A DNA stretch of 11,862 nt, taken from assembly GCA_946886875.1 (NCBI GenBank), contig CAMPJN010000086.1, positions 1 through 11,862 on the forward strand, written 5' to 3'. Source of the DNA: an uncultured Pseudomonas sp. Its GTDB lineage: Bacteria > Pseudomonadota > Gammaproteobacteria > Pseudomonadales > Pseudomonadaceae. Positions within the stretch are counted from its first letter, which is position 1. Each line of letters opens with the position of its first letter. Below the pieces are notes generated by a model. That model saw only the letters and a program-made list of their open reading frames with translations, did not search any database and was not told the DNA's origin. Position numbers and translations under genes: made by a program. Shown here piece by piece: positions 1 through 6,068 of the stretch.

Positions 1-1577
1 TGGTCGAGCGCTTCCGCTCGGTGCCCGAGGTGCTGGCGCTGGACAGCGATATCCGTTCATTGCTGCACGCGCCGAGTGATCGCTTGCTGGTCGAGAAGCT
101 CAACCAGCGTCTGGAGCGCCTCAACAGCGCCGCCGGCTCCACCGTGCTCTATCTGCTCGATGCCCAAGGCGAGACCCTGGCAGCGAGCAACTGGCGCGAC
201 TGGAGCAGTTTCGTCGGCAACAACTATGCCTTCCGCCCCTACTTCCAGGACGCCGTGCGCCAGTCCTCCGGGCGCTATTTCGCGGTGGGCGTGACCACTG
301 GCATTCCCGGTTATTTCCTTTCCCATGCGGTGCGCGACGAAGAGGGCGCGGTGCTCGGCGTGCTGGTGGTCAAGCTCGAACTCGAAGAGCTGCAGCGCGA
401 ATGGGCCAGCCAGGGCGGGGTGTTGCTGGTGGCCGACAGCTACTCGGTGGTGATCCTCAGCAACCGCGCGGAGTGGCGCTTCCGCGCCCTGGAGGCGTTG
501 AGCGAACAGGCCCGTGCTGAGCTGGTGGAGGTGCGCAAATATGCCGAGCAGGCGTTGCAGCCGCTGCCCAACCAACTGCTGCGGCAGATCGACAGCAATA
601 CGCAGTGGCGCCGGGTCGATGGTCCGAATGGCGTGCGCGATTACCTCTGGCAGCGCATGCCCTTGGCCGAAGAGGGCTGGACCCTGCACCTGCTGCTGGA
701 GCCGAAAATCCTCGCCGACAGCGTGCGCGGCTACCGCCTGGCCGCTGCCGGGGTGTGGATGACCTTGGCGTTCCTGCTGCTGTTCCTCGCACAAAGGCGC
801 AAGAACCAACGCTTGCAGGCGGGTATCCGCGAGCGTCTGGAGCGTGAGGTGAGCCTGCGCACCGCGGAGTTGCGCGAGGCCCAGGAAGGTTTGGTGCATG
901 CGGCGAAGATGGCCGCCCTGGGGCAGATGTCGGCGGCCATGGCCCATGAAATCAACCAGCCGCTGACCGCCATGCAGATGCAATTGGGCAGCCTGCGCCT
1001 GTTGCTCGACAGCGGCCGCCAGGACGATGTGCGCGAAGGCTTGCAGCGTATCGACGGCTTGCTGCAGCGCATGGCCGGGTTGACCGGCCACCTGAAAACC
1101 TTCGCCCGCAAAAGCCCGGCGGGCTTGAGCGAGCGTTTGTCCCTGAGCGATGTACTGGCCCAGGCGCTGCAATTGCTGGAATTACGAATCCGCAACGAAA
1201 GAGTGGAAATAAGCAGCGATCTTGACGCTAACATCATGGTACTTGGCGATGCGATTCGCCTCGAACAGGTGCTGCTCAATCTGCTGCACAATGCCTTGGA
1301 TGCTATGGCCGAGGTCGAAACACGGCGCCTGCGGATTCGCATCTATCGCGAGGGCGAGCAGTGTCTACTCAGCGTGGCTGACAGCGGCGGCGGCATCGCC
1401 GAGCAGGATCTGCCGCATATCTTCGAGCCCTTCTACACCACCAAGCCGGTGGGCGCGGGGCTGGGCCTGGGCTTGGCGGTGTCCTACGGCATCGTTCGCG
1501 AACTGGGCGGCAGCCTGGAGGCCAGCAATGGCGAGCAGGGCGCTGTATTTACCCTGCGTCTACCGGCCGCGCCCTGA
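1..1577 (+). CDS. dctB: DctB-type C4-dicarboxylate-like sensor histidine kinase (5' end outside window)
   Basis: Membrane sensor kinase predicted to detect an extracytoplasmic carboxylate and phosphorylate a DctD-type regulator. The frame is open to the left edge: codons before the GTG at 21 read VERFRS, so that GTG is internal and the gene is 5'-truncated by the window, losing the first transmembrane helix. What remains is most of a periplasmic Cache-type sensor region (to about base 720), a second membrane helix at about 745-790 (WMTLAFLLLFLA), and a coiled linker. The HisKA H-box AMAHEINQPL follows, with the phospho-accepting His codon at 945-947. The HATPase domain has an N-box (NLLHNALDAM, about 1278-1307), DSGGGI (1380-1397) and a GAGLGLGLAV G2 box. 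Order and motifs fit the DctB family. The likely partner dctD lies 1.6 kb downstream, not directly adjacent as is usual. The actual ligand is not readable from the sequence. Confidence 0.9.
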   Translation, partial: VERFRSVPEVLALDSDIRSLLHAPSDRLLVEKLNQRLERLNSAAGSTVLYLLDAQGETLAASNWRDWSSFVGNNYAFRPYFQDAVRQSSGRYFAVGVTTGIPGYFLSHAVRDEEGAVLGVLVVKLELEELQREWASQGGVLLVADSYSVVILSNRAEWRFRALEALSEQARAELVEVRKYAEQALQPLPNQLLRQIDSNTQWRRVDGPNGVRDYLWQRMPLAEEGWTLHLLLEPKILADSVRGYRLAAAGVWMTLAFLLLFLAQRRKNQRLQAGIRERLEREVSLRTAELREAQEGLVHAAKMAALGQMSAAMAHEINQPLTAMQMQLGSLRLLLDSGRQDDVREGLQRIDGLLQRMAGLTGHLKTFARKSPAGLSERLSLSDVLAQALQLLELRIRNERVEISSDLDANIMVLGDAIRLEQVLLNLLHNALDAMAEVETRRLRIRIYREGEQCLLSVADSGGGIAEQDLPHIFEPFYTTKPVGAGLGLGLAVSYGIVRELGGSLEASNGEQGAVFTLRLPAAP

Positions 1578-1634
1578 CCTGTCGCTGCGGTGCGCCTGCT
1601 GACGGCCTGTCGGGTTACGCGCCGTGCCGGCTGT

Positions 1635-2534
1635 CTAACTGCCGGTTAAGCGGCATTCAACTGGCAGCGGCATCTGCTCCACCTGCTGCATCAGCCATTG
1701 GCAAAACGACTCGGCATGCTGGTGCCGCGGCCGGCTGCGCACCACGTAGCGATAGCCGCTGCGCTGAAAGCCGAAGGGCGCCAACAGGCGGCCGGCGCGC
1801 ACCTCGTCGGCGACCAGATGCCAAGGTGTAACGCAGACCCCCAGGCCGCCCAGCGCGGCTTCCAGGCTGAAGTAGTAATGCTCGAACTCGGCGCCTGTGG
1901 CCTCCAGCGTTGGCACCCCGATCGACGCGCACCACATCGTCCAGGCATTGCGCCGGGTTTTCGTGCGCAGCAGCGCCAGGCCCGCCAGATCCTCAACGCT
2001 GTCGAGTGCAAGGGTGGCGGCCAAGGCCGGGGCGAGTACCGGGCCGAGGTATTCGGCGAAGAGTTCGCAGTTTGGCGCCTGCACCGCCTGTTCCTGAACA
2101 TCGATGACCACGTCATAGCGCTCGTCCGAGGGCTGCGTCTGCGGTTTGCTGGTGCTCAAACGCACCTCGATACCCGGGTGCAGCGCGTTGAAACGATACA
2201 ACCGGGGGATCAGCCAACGCATGCTGAAGCTGCCCAGGCAGCAGACATCCAAGGTGCCCTGTGCCTGCTCGGTGACCGCGCGCAGGGTGCTTTCCATCTG
2301 GTCGAACGCCGCCGACAAGCCGGCTAACAGCGCGCTGCCGTGCTGGGTCAGCAGCGGCTTGTTTTTCGAGCCTTCGAACAGGCTCAGGCCCAGGCTGGTT
2401 TCCAATTGGCGCACTTGCCGGCTGATCGCCCCCGGGGTCACCGAGAGTTCATCGGCGGCTGCGGTCATGCGGCCGAGGCGGGCGGCGGCTTCGAAGGCGC
2501 GTAAGGCGTTCAGGGAGGGTAAGCGACGTTTCAT
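1635..2534 (-). CDS. LysR-family transcriptional regulator (GcvA/AmpR-like)
   Basis: A 299-residue LysR-type regulator, the usual length. An N-terminal winged helix-turn-helix occupies about residues 5-64 (LNALRAFEAAARLGRMTAAA, then the recognition stretch SVTPGAISRQVRQLE). A linker helix and a substrate-binding-like effector domain follow. The C-terminal segment with ALGGLGVCVTPWHLV and RLLAPF resembles the GcvA/AmpR branch. The start is the only usable ATG, since an in-frame stop lies four codons upstream. No strong Shine-Dalgarno is visible, so translation may be weak. It is transcribed divergently from the tautomerase gene at 2683 and convergently with dctB (57-bp gap), so that neighbour and possibly the downstream dctD are its likely targets. 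LysR proteins usually respond to a pathway metabolite; here that is unknown. Confidence 0.93.
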   Translation of the reverse strand: MKRRLPSLNALRAFEAAARLGRMTAAADELSVTPGAISRQVRQLETSLGLSLFEGSKNKPLLTQHGSALLAGLSAAFDQMESTLRAVTEQAQGTLDVCCLGSFSMRWLIPRLYRFNALHPGIEVRLSTSKPQTQPSDERYDVVIDVQEQAVQAPNCELFAEYLGPVLAPALAATLALDSVEDLAGLALLRTKTRRNAWTMWCASIGVPTLEATGAEFEHYYFSLEAALGGLGVCVTPWHLVADEVRAGRLLAPFGFQRSGYRYVVRSRPRHQHAESFCQWLMQQVEQMPLPVECRLTGS

Positions 2535-2555
2535 TATGTGAGTTTAGTGCACATA
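2535..2555. promoter_or_regulatory. Candidate LysR-type operator (T-N11-A dyad)
   Basis: TATGTG (2535-2540) and CACATA (2550-2555) form a perfect inverted repeat with a 9-bp spacer. Within it T2539 and A2551 satisfy the T-N11-A rule of LysR-type binding sites. The dyad abuts the lysR start codon in the lysR/tautomerase divergent region, a position suited to autoregulation. Seen directly: the dyad and its location. Inferred: binding by the adjacent regulator. Confidence 0.5.
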
Positions 2556-2569
2556 GCAAAGCCAAGGAA

Positions 2570-2602
2570 ATCGCTTTTAGATCGCTTCGATTTATCGAAA
2601 TC
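2570..2602. promoter_or_regulatory. Second dyad and direct-repeat cluster in the lysR/tautomerase promoter region
   Basis: ATCGCTT occurs at 2570-2576 and again at 2581-2587, 11 bp apart (about one helical turn). The palindrome TTCGAT-TT-ATCGAA (2586-2599) follows, overlapped by GATTT (2589-2593) with AAATC (2598-2602). An AT-rich palindromic tract, GCTTTTTAAAAGC, lies at 2618-2630. These may be an activation site and promoter elements for the tautomerase gene. I could not assign a convincing -35/-10 pair. Confidence 0.3.
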
Positions 2603-2682
2603 TCTCACTTGCCGGGCGCTTTTTAAAAGCTCCCAGCAGGCCATGATCGGCTTTATCAGCAATCAACGAGAGGAAAAATCAA

Positions 2683-3090
2683 ATGCCGTTTGTGCGGACC
2701 TATGTGCATAAAACTACCAGCCAAAGCCAGCGTGAGCAGATCGTCGAAGGCATCCATCGAGCCTTGGTCGACAGCATCGGCATGCCGGAAGCGGAGCTGT
2801 TCAACCTGGTGGGGGAATACGCCTCCGAGCAATTTTTCTATGACCGAACCTTTAATGGAATCGCCCGCTCGGAGCGTTTAGTGGTGGTGGAAATCACCTT
2901 GCGCCGCGGTCGTAGCGATGCGATGAAGCGCGATCTGTACGCCGCGATTGCGCGCAATCTTGAGCGCGAATGCGCGATCTGCAGCCGCGATATCTTTATT
3001 TTCATGCACGAGAACGACTACTCCGACTGGTCCGTGGGCAACGGTATTTTCGCCATGGCGCTGGTTCAGCAAGTCGGCAGCGGAGGCTAG
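2683..3090 (+). CDS. Tautomerase-superfamily protein (Tautomerase_2 / malonate semialdehyde decarboxylase-like)
   Basis: A 135-residue cytoplasmic enzyme of the 4-oxalocrotonate tautomerase superfamily. The protein begins Met-Pro, so Met removal would expose the catalytic N-terminal proline. An Arg cluster LRRGRSD (mature Arg73, 74 and 76) sits where the long members of the family keep carboxylate-binding arginines. A C-terminal YSDWSVGNGIFAMA block matches the DWSFGNG-like signature of the two-module subfamily that includes malonate semialdehyde decarboxylase. The length is about twice that of the 62-residue 4-OT subunit. AGAGGA at 2669-2674, 8 bases upstream, supports the start. It lies between lysR and dctD, 80 bp before dctD, and may be co-transcribed with it. 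Possible activities include keto-enol tautomerisation, decarboxylation or hydration of a keto or unsaturated acid. The substrate cannot be decided here. Confidence 0.9.
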   Translation: MPFVRTYVHKTTSQSQREQIVEGIHRALVDSIGMPEAELFNLVGEYASEQFFYDRTFNGIARSERLVVVEITLRRGRSDAMKRDLYAAIARNLERECAICSRDIFIFMHENDYSDWSVGNGIFAMALVQQVGSGG

Positions 3091-3170
3091 AGGGCTGGTC
3101 GGTCCACGACAACAGGCCCTAGAGTATTCTGCTGACGTCGCTACACTGCGGCGATCAAGCAGGAGGTGGT

Positions 3171-4523
3171 ATGACGGGTCAAGTGATAGTGGTCGATGAC
3201 GAGGCGGCGATCCGCGAGGCGGTGCAGCAGTGGCTCGAACTCTCCGGTTTACACGTGCGCAGCTGCGCCAATGCGGCCCAGGCGCTGGCCTTGGTCGATC
3301 GAGATTTTGCCGGGGTGGTGGTCAGCGATGTGCGCATGCCCGGCACCGATGGCCTGCAATTGCTCGACTCGTTGCTTGAGTTGGATCGCGATCTGCCGGT
3401 GATTCTGGTGACTGGCCACGGCGACGTGCCGATGGCGGTGCAGGCGCTGCGTAACGGCGCCTACGACTTCATCGAAAAACCCTTCACCCCCGAACGTCTG
3501 CTCGACAGCGTGCGCCGCGCCCTGGACAAGCGTCGTCTGGTCTGCGAGAACCGCCAGCTGCGCCAGCAGTTCGCCCGCAAGGACCATATCGAGGCGCAAT
3601 TGCTCGGCGTCTCAAGGCCGATGGAGAACCTGCGCCGGCAGATCCTCGAACTGGCCGGCACCTCGGTGAATATCCTCCTGCGCGGCGACACCGGTAGCGG
3701 CAAGGAGCGGGTCGCCCGCTGCCTGCATGATTTCAGCGCGCGTGCCGACAAGCCCTTCGTCGCGCTCAATTGCGCGGCTATCCCCGAGCAATTGTTCGAA
3801 AGCGAGCTGTTCGGCCATGAAAGCGGCGCCTTCACCGGCGCCCAGGGCAAGCGCATCGGCCGCATCGAACATGCCGACGGCGGCACCCTGTTCCTCGACG
3901 AAGTGGAAAGCCTGCCGCTGGCGCAGCAGGTCAAATTGCTGCGCGTATTGCAGGAGCGCACCCTGGAGCGGCTCGGCTCCAACCGCAGTATTCAGGTCGA
4001 TCTGCGGGTGATCAGCGCGGTCAAGCCGGACCTGCTCGACGAGGTGAAAGCCGGGCGCTTTCGCGAGGATCTGTATTACCGCTTGAACGTCGCCAGCCTG
4101 CGCATTCCGCCGTTGCGCGAGCGCCGCGACGACATTCCCTTGCTGTTCGAACACTTCGCCCGCCAGGCCGCCCAACGCAATGGCCGGGAACTCTCGCCGT
4201 TGCCCAGCAGCGAGCTGGCGCGCCTGCTCGATCACGACTGGCCGGGCAACGTGCGCGAACTGATCAACGCCGCCGAGCGTCACGCCCTGGGGCTGAGCAC
4301 GCCGACCGATGGCGATGGCGGCTTGCCCGCGCAGTCATTGGCCGAGCAGATGGAGGCCTTCGAGGCGCAGTGTCTGCACCGCGCCCTGCAGCATTGCCAG
4401 GGCAATATCGCCGAGGTGATGAACCTGTTGCAGCTGCCGCGGCGCACCCTCAACGAAAAAATGCAGCGCCACGGCCTGCAGCGCAACAGCTACCGCCCGG
4501 CCGGCAGCGGCGACGAGGAGTAG
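3171..4523 (+). CDS. dctD: DctD-type sigma-54-dependent response regulator
   Basis: A 450-residue NtrC-family activator. The receiver domain (residues 1-120) has acidic Asp9/Asp10, phospho-acceptor Asp53 in VVSDVRMPG, Thr81 and Lys103. The AAA+ domain (about 145-375) has Walker A GDTGSGKE (172-179), the sigma-54-contacting GAFTGA loop (219-224), Walker B LFLDEV (240-245), and FREDLYYRLNV and WPGNVREL blocks. The Fis-type helix-turn-helix lies at about 405-436 (GNIAEVMNLLQLPRRTLNEK), followed by a short acidic tail. AGGAGG at 3161-3166 supports the ATG. It is expected to be phosphorylated by the DctB-like kinase at 1-1577, then to activate sigma-54 RNA polymerase. The paired sites and -24/-12 promoter directly downstream make the TAXI-TRAP operon its probable target. 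The family is certain. The name dctD rests on the pairing and the C-terminal sequence, and could be replaced if the ligand is not a C4-dicarboxylate. Confidence 0.92.
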   Translation: MTGQVIVVDDEAAIREAVQQWLELSGLHVRSCANAAQALALVDRDFAGVVVSDVRMPGTDGLQLLDSLLELDRDLPVILVTGHGDVPMAVQALRNGAYDFIEKPFTPERLLDSVRRALDKRRLVCENRQLRQQFARKDHIEAQLLGVSRPMENLRRQILELAGTSVNILLRGDTGSGKERVARCLHDFSARADKPFVALNCAAIPEQLFESELFGHESGAFTGAQGKRIGRIEHADGGTLFLDEVESLPLAQQVKLLRVLQERTLERLGSNRSIQVDLRVISAVKPDLLDEVKAGRFREDLYYRLNVASLRIPPLRERRDDIPLLFEHFARQAAQRNGRELSPLPSSELARLLDHDWPGNVRELINAAERHALGLSTPTDGDGGLPAQSLAEQMEAFEAQCLHRALQHCQGNIAEVMNLLQLPRRTLNEKMQRHGLQRNSYRPAGSGDEE

Positions 4524-4557
4524 GCGCAACGCCTGCTCGAATCGTACCGCTGCGGTC

Positions 4558-4582
4558 GTAGTCCGGATTGCATCCGGGCTAC
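4558..4582. repeat. Palindromic intergenic repeat (GTAGTCCGGAT / ATCCGGGCTAC)
   Basis: GTAGTCCGGAT (4558-4568) and ATCCGGGCTAC (4572-4582) form an 11-bp imperfect palindrome around a 3-base centre. The only mismatch would be a G-U pair in RNA. Sequences of the form GTAGCCCGGAT...ATCCGGG are frequent dispersed intergenic repeats in Pseudomonas and relatives. It lies 35 bp after dctD and has no T-run, so it could act as an mRNA 3'-end structure but is not a classical terminator. Confidence 0.6.
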
Positions 4583-4644
4583 CAGGGCGGTGAATAACGC
4601 CCGCCCCAGCCTCCGTCGCCAGGGTTGCAGCCTCAATCGCGCTG

Positions 4645-4699
4645 CGAATCGGCAAATTTCCGCTTATGGGATTTTTCGCATAGGCGAACTTCCGCCTGT
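4645..4699. promoter_or_regulatory. Paired enhancer (UAS) elements for an NtrC/DctD-type activator
   Basis: Two copies of a GGCNAANTTCCGC element lie at 4651-4663 and 4683-4695. With flanks they agree at 17 of 23 positions. Their offset is exactly 32 bp, about three helical turns, so both sit on the same DNA face. The first has near-dyad symmetry (CGGcAAaTTtCCG, 4650-4662). Centres lie about 120 and 90 bp upstream of the expected start of the sigma-54 promoter at 4751, the usual range for enhancer-binding proteins. Seen directly: repeats, spacing and promoter distance. Inferred: binding by the adjacent DctD. Confidence 0.65.
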
Positions 4700-4750
4700 T
4701 ACGCATCGTCAAACAGTGGCAAGCCGCTCTAGAACGGGCTTTTCGGCCAC

Positions 4751-4766
4751 TGGCACGGCATCTGCT
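4751..4766 (+). promoter_or_regulatory. Sigma-54 (-24/-12) promoter of the TAXI-TRAP operon
   Basis: TGGCACGGCATCTGCT matches the consensus TGGCACG-N4-TTGCW at all defined positions but one (C for T before TGC). The invariant GG (4752-4753) and GC (4764-4765) are separated by the required 10 bases. Transcription should begin near 4777, giving a leader of about 87 nt before the ATG at 4864. A sigma-54 activator gene immediately upstream and the paired elements at 4645-4699 support it. I found no good IHF site between the enhancer and the promoter. Confidence 0.8.
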
Positions 4767-4836
4767 ATGTAACTCTCAGCTATCGTCTTCCAGCCGCCAT
4801 GCTGGAGCGCAGCGTCTACAGTGAAAAAACCTCTGC

Positions 4837-4855
4837 AATAACAACAACGACGGAG
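4837..4855 (+). promoter_or_regulatory. AAN-repeat (Hfq/Crc-type site) adjoining the ribosome binding site
   Basis: AATAACAACAAC (4837-4848) is four uninterrupted AAN triplets. It ends two bases before the Shine-Dalgarno CGGAG (4851-4855), which lies 8 bases from the ATG of the binding-protein gene. In Pseudomonas, AANAANAA motifs near the start site are the known target of Hfq with Crc, which blocks translation of catabolic and transport genes while preferred carbon sources are present. The motif is seen directly; its use is inferred. Confidence 0.55.
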
Positions 4856-4863
4856 ATTTATCC

Positions 4864-5817
4864 ATGCGACTGACCAAACGACTCAGCCTGCTTGCCGCAG
4901 CAGCGGCCTTTACTGCCAGCACCGCGGCCATTGCCGCGCCGACCTTTATCAATATCCTCACCGGCGGCACCAGCGGTGTGTACTACCCGATCGGCGTCGG
5001 CCTGTCGCAGCTGTACAGCACCGGCATCGACGGCGCCAAGACCTCGGTGCAGGCGACCAAAGCCTCGGTGGAAAACCTCAACCTGCTGCAATCCGGCCGT
5101 GGCGAACTGGCCCTGGCCCTGGGCGATTCCGTCGCCGATGCCTGGAACGGCGTGGAAGACGCCGGCTTCAAGGCGCCGCTGAAAAAACTGCGGGCGATTG
5201 CCGGCACCTACCCGAACTACATCCAGATCGTCGCCAGCAAGGAATCCGGCATCACCACTCTGGCCGATCTCAAAGGCAAGCGCATCTCCGTCGGTGCACC
5301 CAAGTCCGGTACCGAACTGAACGCCCGCGCCATCTTCAAGGCCGCTGGCCTGAGCTATGAAGACATGGCCAAGGTGGAGTTCCTGCCGTACGCCGAGTCG
5401 GTCGAGCTGATCAAGAACCGTCAGCTGGATGCCACCCTGCAGTCGTCCGGCCTGGGCATGGCGGCGATCCGCGATCTGGCGGCAACCCTGCCGATCAGCT
5501 TCGTGGCGATTCCCGCTGACGTCACCGCCGCTATCGGCAACGCCGCCTACCAGCCGGCAGTGATTCCGGCCGGTACCTATGACGGTCAGGACGCCGATGT
5601 GGCGACCGTAGCGATCAAGAACATCCTGGTCAGCCATGAGGGCGTATCCGAGGAGGTTGCCTACCAGATGACCAAGCTGATGTTCGATAACCTCGAGCGC
5701 CTGGGCAACGCCCATTCCGCGGCCAAGGACATCAAGTTGGACGGTGCGGCCAAGGGTCTGCCGATCCCGCTGCATCCGGGTGCTGAGCGTTTCTACAAGG
5801 AAGTCGGCGCGCTGTAA
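4864..5817 (+). CDS. TAXI-family TRAP transporter solute-binding protein
   Basis: A 317-residue periplasmic binding protein that captures a solute and delivers it to the membrane component encoded at 6069. The N-terminus is a clear signal peptide: basic MRLTKR, then an alanine-rich hydrophobic core, with likely cleavage at AIA|A near residues 24-25. The mature protein opens with ILTGGTSGVYYPIG, the TGG-x-x-G-x-YYP signature of TAXI (TRAP-associated extracytoplasmic immunogenic) proteins, and continues with VQATKASVENL and LKGKRISVGAPKSGTELNAR, typical of the family. The length is normal. CGGAG at 4851-4855 fixes the start. TAXI proteins studied so far bind amino or keto acids such as glutamate. 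Here the DctBD-type regulators suggest a di- or keto-carboxylate, but the ligand is unproven. Expression is probably sigma-54 driven. Confidence 0.95.
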   Translation: MRLTKRLSLLAAAAAFTASTAAIAAPTFINILTGGTSGVYYPIGVGLSQLYSTGIDGAKTSVQATKASVENLNLLQSGRGELALALGDSVADAWNGVEDAGFKAPLKKLRAIAGTYPNYIQIVASKESGITTLADLKGKRISVGAPKSGTELNARAIFKAAGLSYEDMAKVEFLPYAESVELIKNRQLDATLQSSGLGMAAIRDLAATLPISFVAIPADVTAAIGNAAYQPAVIPAGTYDGQDADVATVAIKNILVSHEGVSEEVAYQMTKLMFDNLERLGNAHSAAKDIKLDGAAKGLPIPLHPGAERFYKEVGAL

Positions 5818-5840
5818 GTAGGCCAGATGCGTATTGCCAG

Positions 5841-5946
5841 GTTGGGCTGAGATCGGCGAAGCCCAACAGCGATCTGCGTCTTGCCGGGAGTCGTACGTGA
5901 CTCCCTCATGTTGGGCTCCGCTGCGCTCCGGCCTGCGTGGCCCAAC
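5841..5946. repeat. Three successive hairpins between binding-protein and permease genes
   Basis: Stem 1 is GTTGGGCT (5841-5848) with AGCCCAAC (5860-5867). Stem 2 is GGGAGTC (5886-5892) with GACTCCC (5899-5905). Stem 3 is GTTGGGC (5910-5916) with GCCCAAC (5940-5946). Stems 1 and 3 share the same arm, so alternative pairing is possible (5841 with 5940, or 5860 with 5910). None has a T-run. GTTGGGC/GCCCAAC palindromes are common dispersed intergenic repeats in Pseudomonas. The position inside a TRAP operon suggests mRNA protection or partial attenuation that would keep the binding protein more abundant than the permease. Confidence 0.6.
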
Positions 5947-6068
5947 CTACTAGCGCCATACCAATAGAGCTACGAATAAAACCAGCGCGCGGAGCGGCAG
6001 GTTTTGTTGGCGACTCTGGCTTATCTCCACCTGACTTCTTCTATCGTAGTAACGAGGGCATTTGCTCC

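Noticed and set aside
57..1172. Long minus-strand open frame opposite dctB
   Set aside because: It lies wholly within a recognised gene. Its Gln/His/Ala-rich translation is the mirror of GC-biased codons and shows no domain.
1578..1634. Bidirectional terminator between convergent dctB and lysR
   Set aside because: Only a short CCGG...CCGG symmetry and no T-rich tract on either strand.
3091..3170. Terminator or promoter between tautomerase and dctD
   Set aside because: A bulged CTAG-GGC/GCCCTAG pairing and isolated TATTCT and TACACT hexamers exist, but there is no T-run and no matching -35, so neither can be called.
4697..4750. IHF site between the enhancer pair and the sigma-54 promoter
   Set aside because: I looked for WATCAANNNNTTR and found no acceptable match, so no claim is made. 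DNA bending could be intrinsic or depend on another protein.
4590..4772. Short plus-strand frame in the dctD-TAXI gap
   Set aside because: It overlaps the enhancer repeats and sigma-54 promoter, has no ribosome binding site, and its composition is unlike the neighbouring genes.
5937..6068. N-terminal extension of the TRAP permease from a GTG at 5937
   Set aside because: It begins inside a palindromic repeat arm and its residues do not resemble a permease N-terminus. ATG 6069 has a Shine-Dalgarno.
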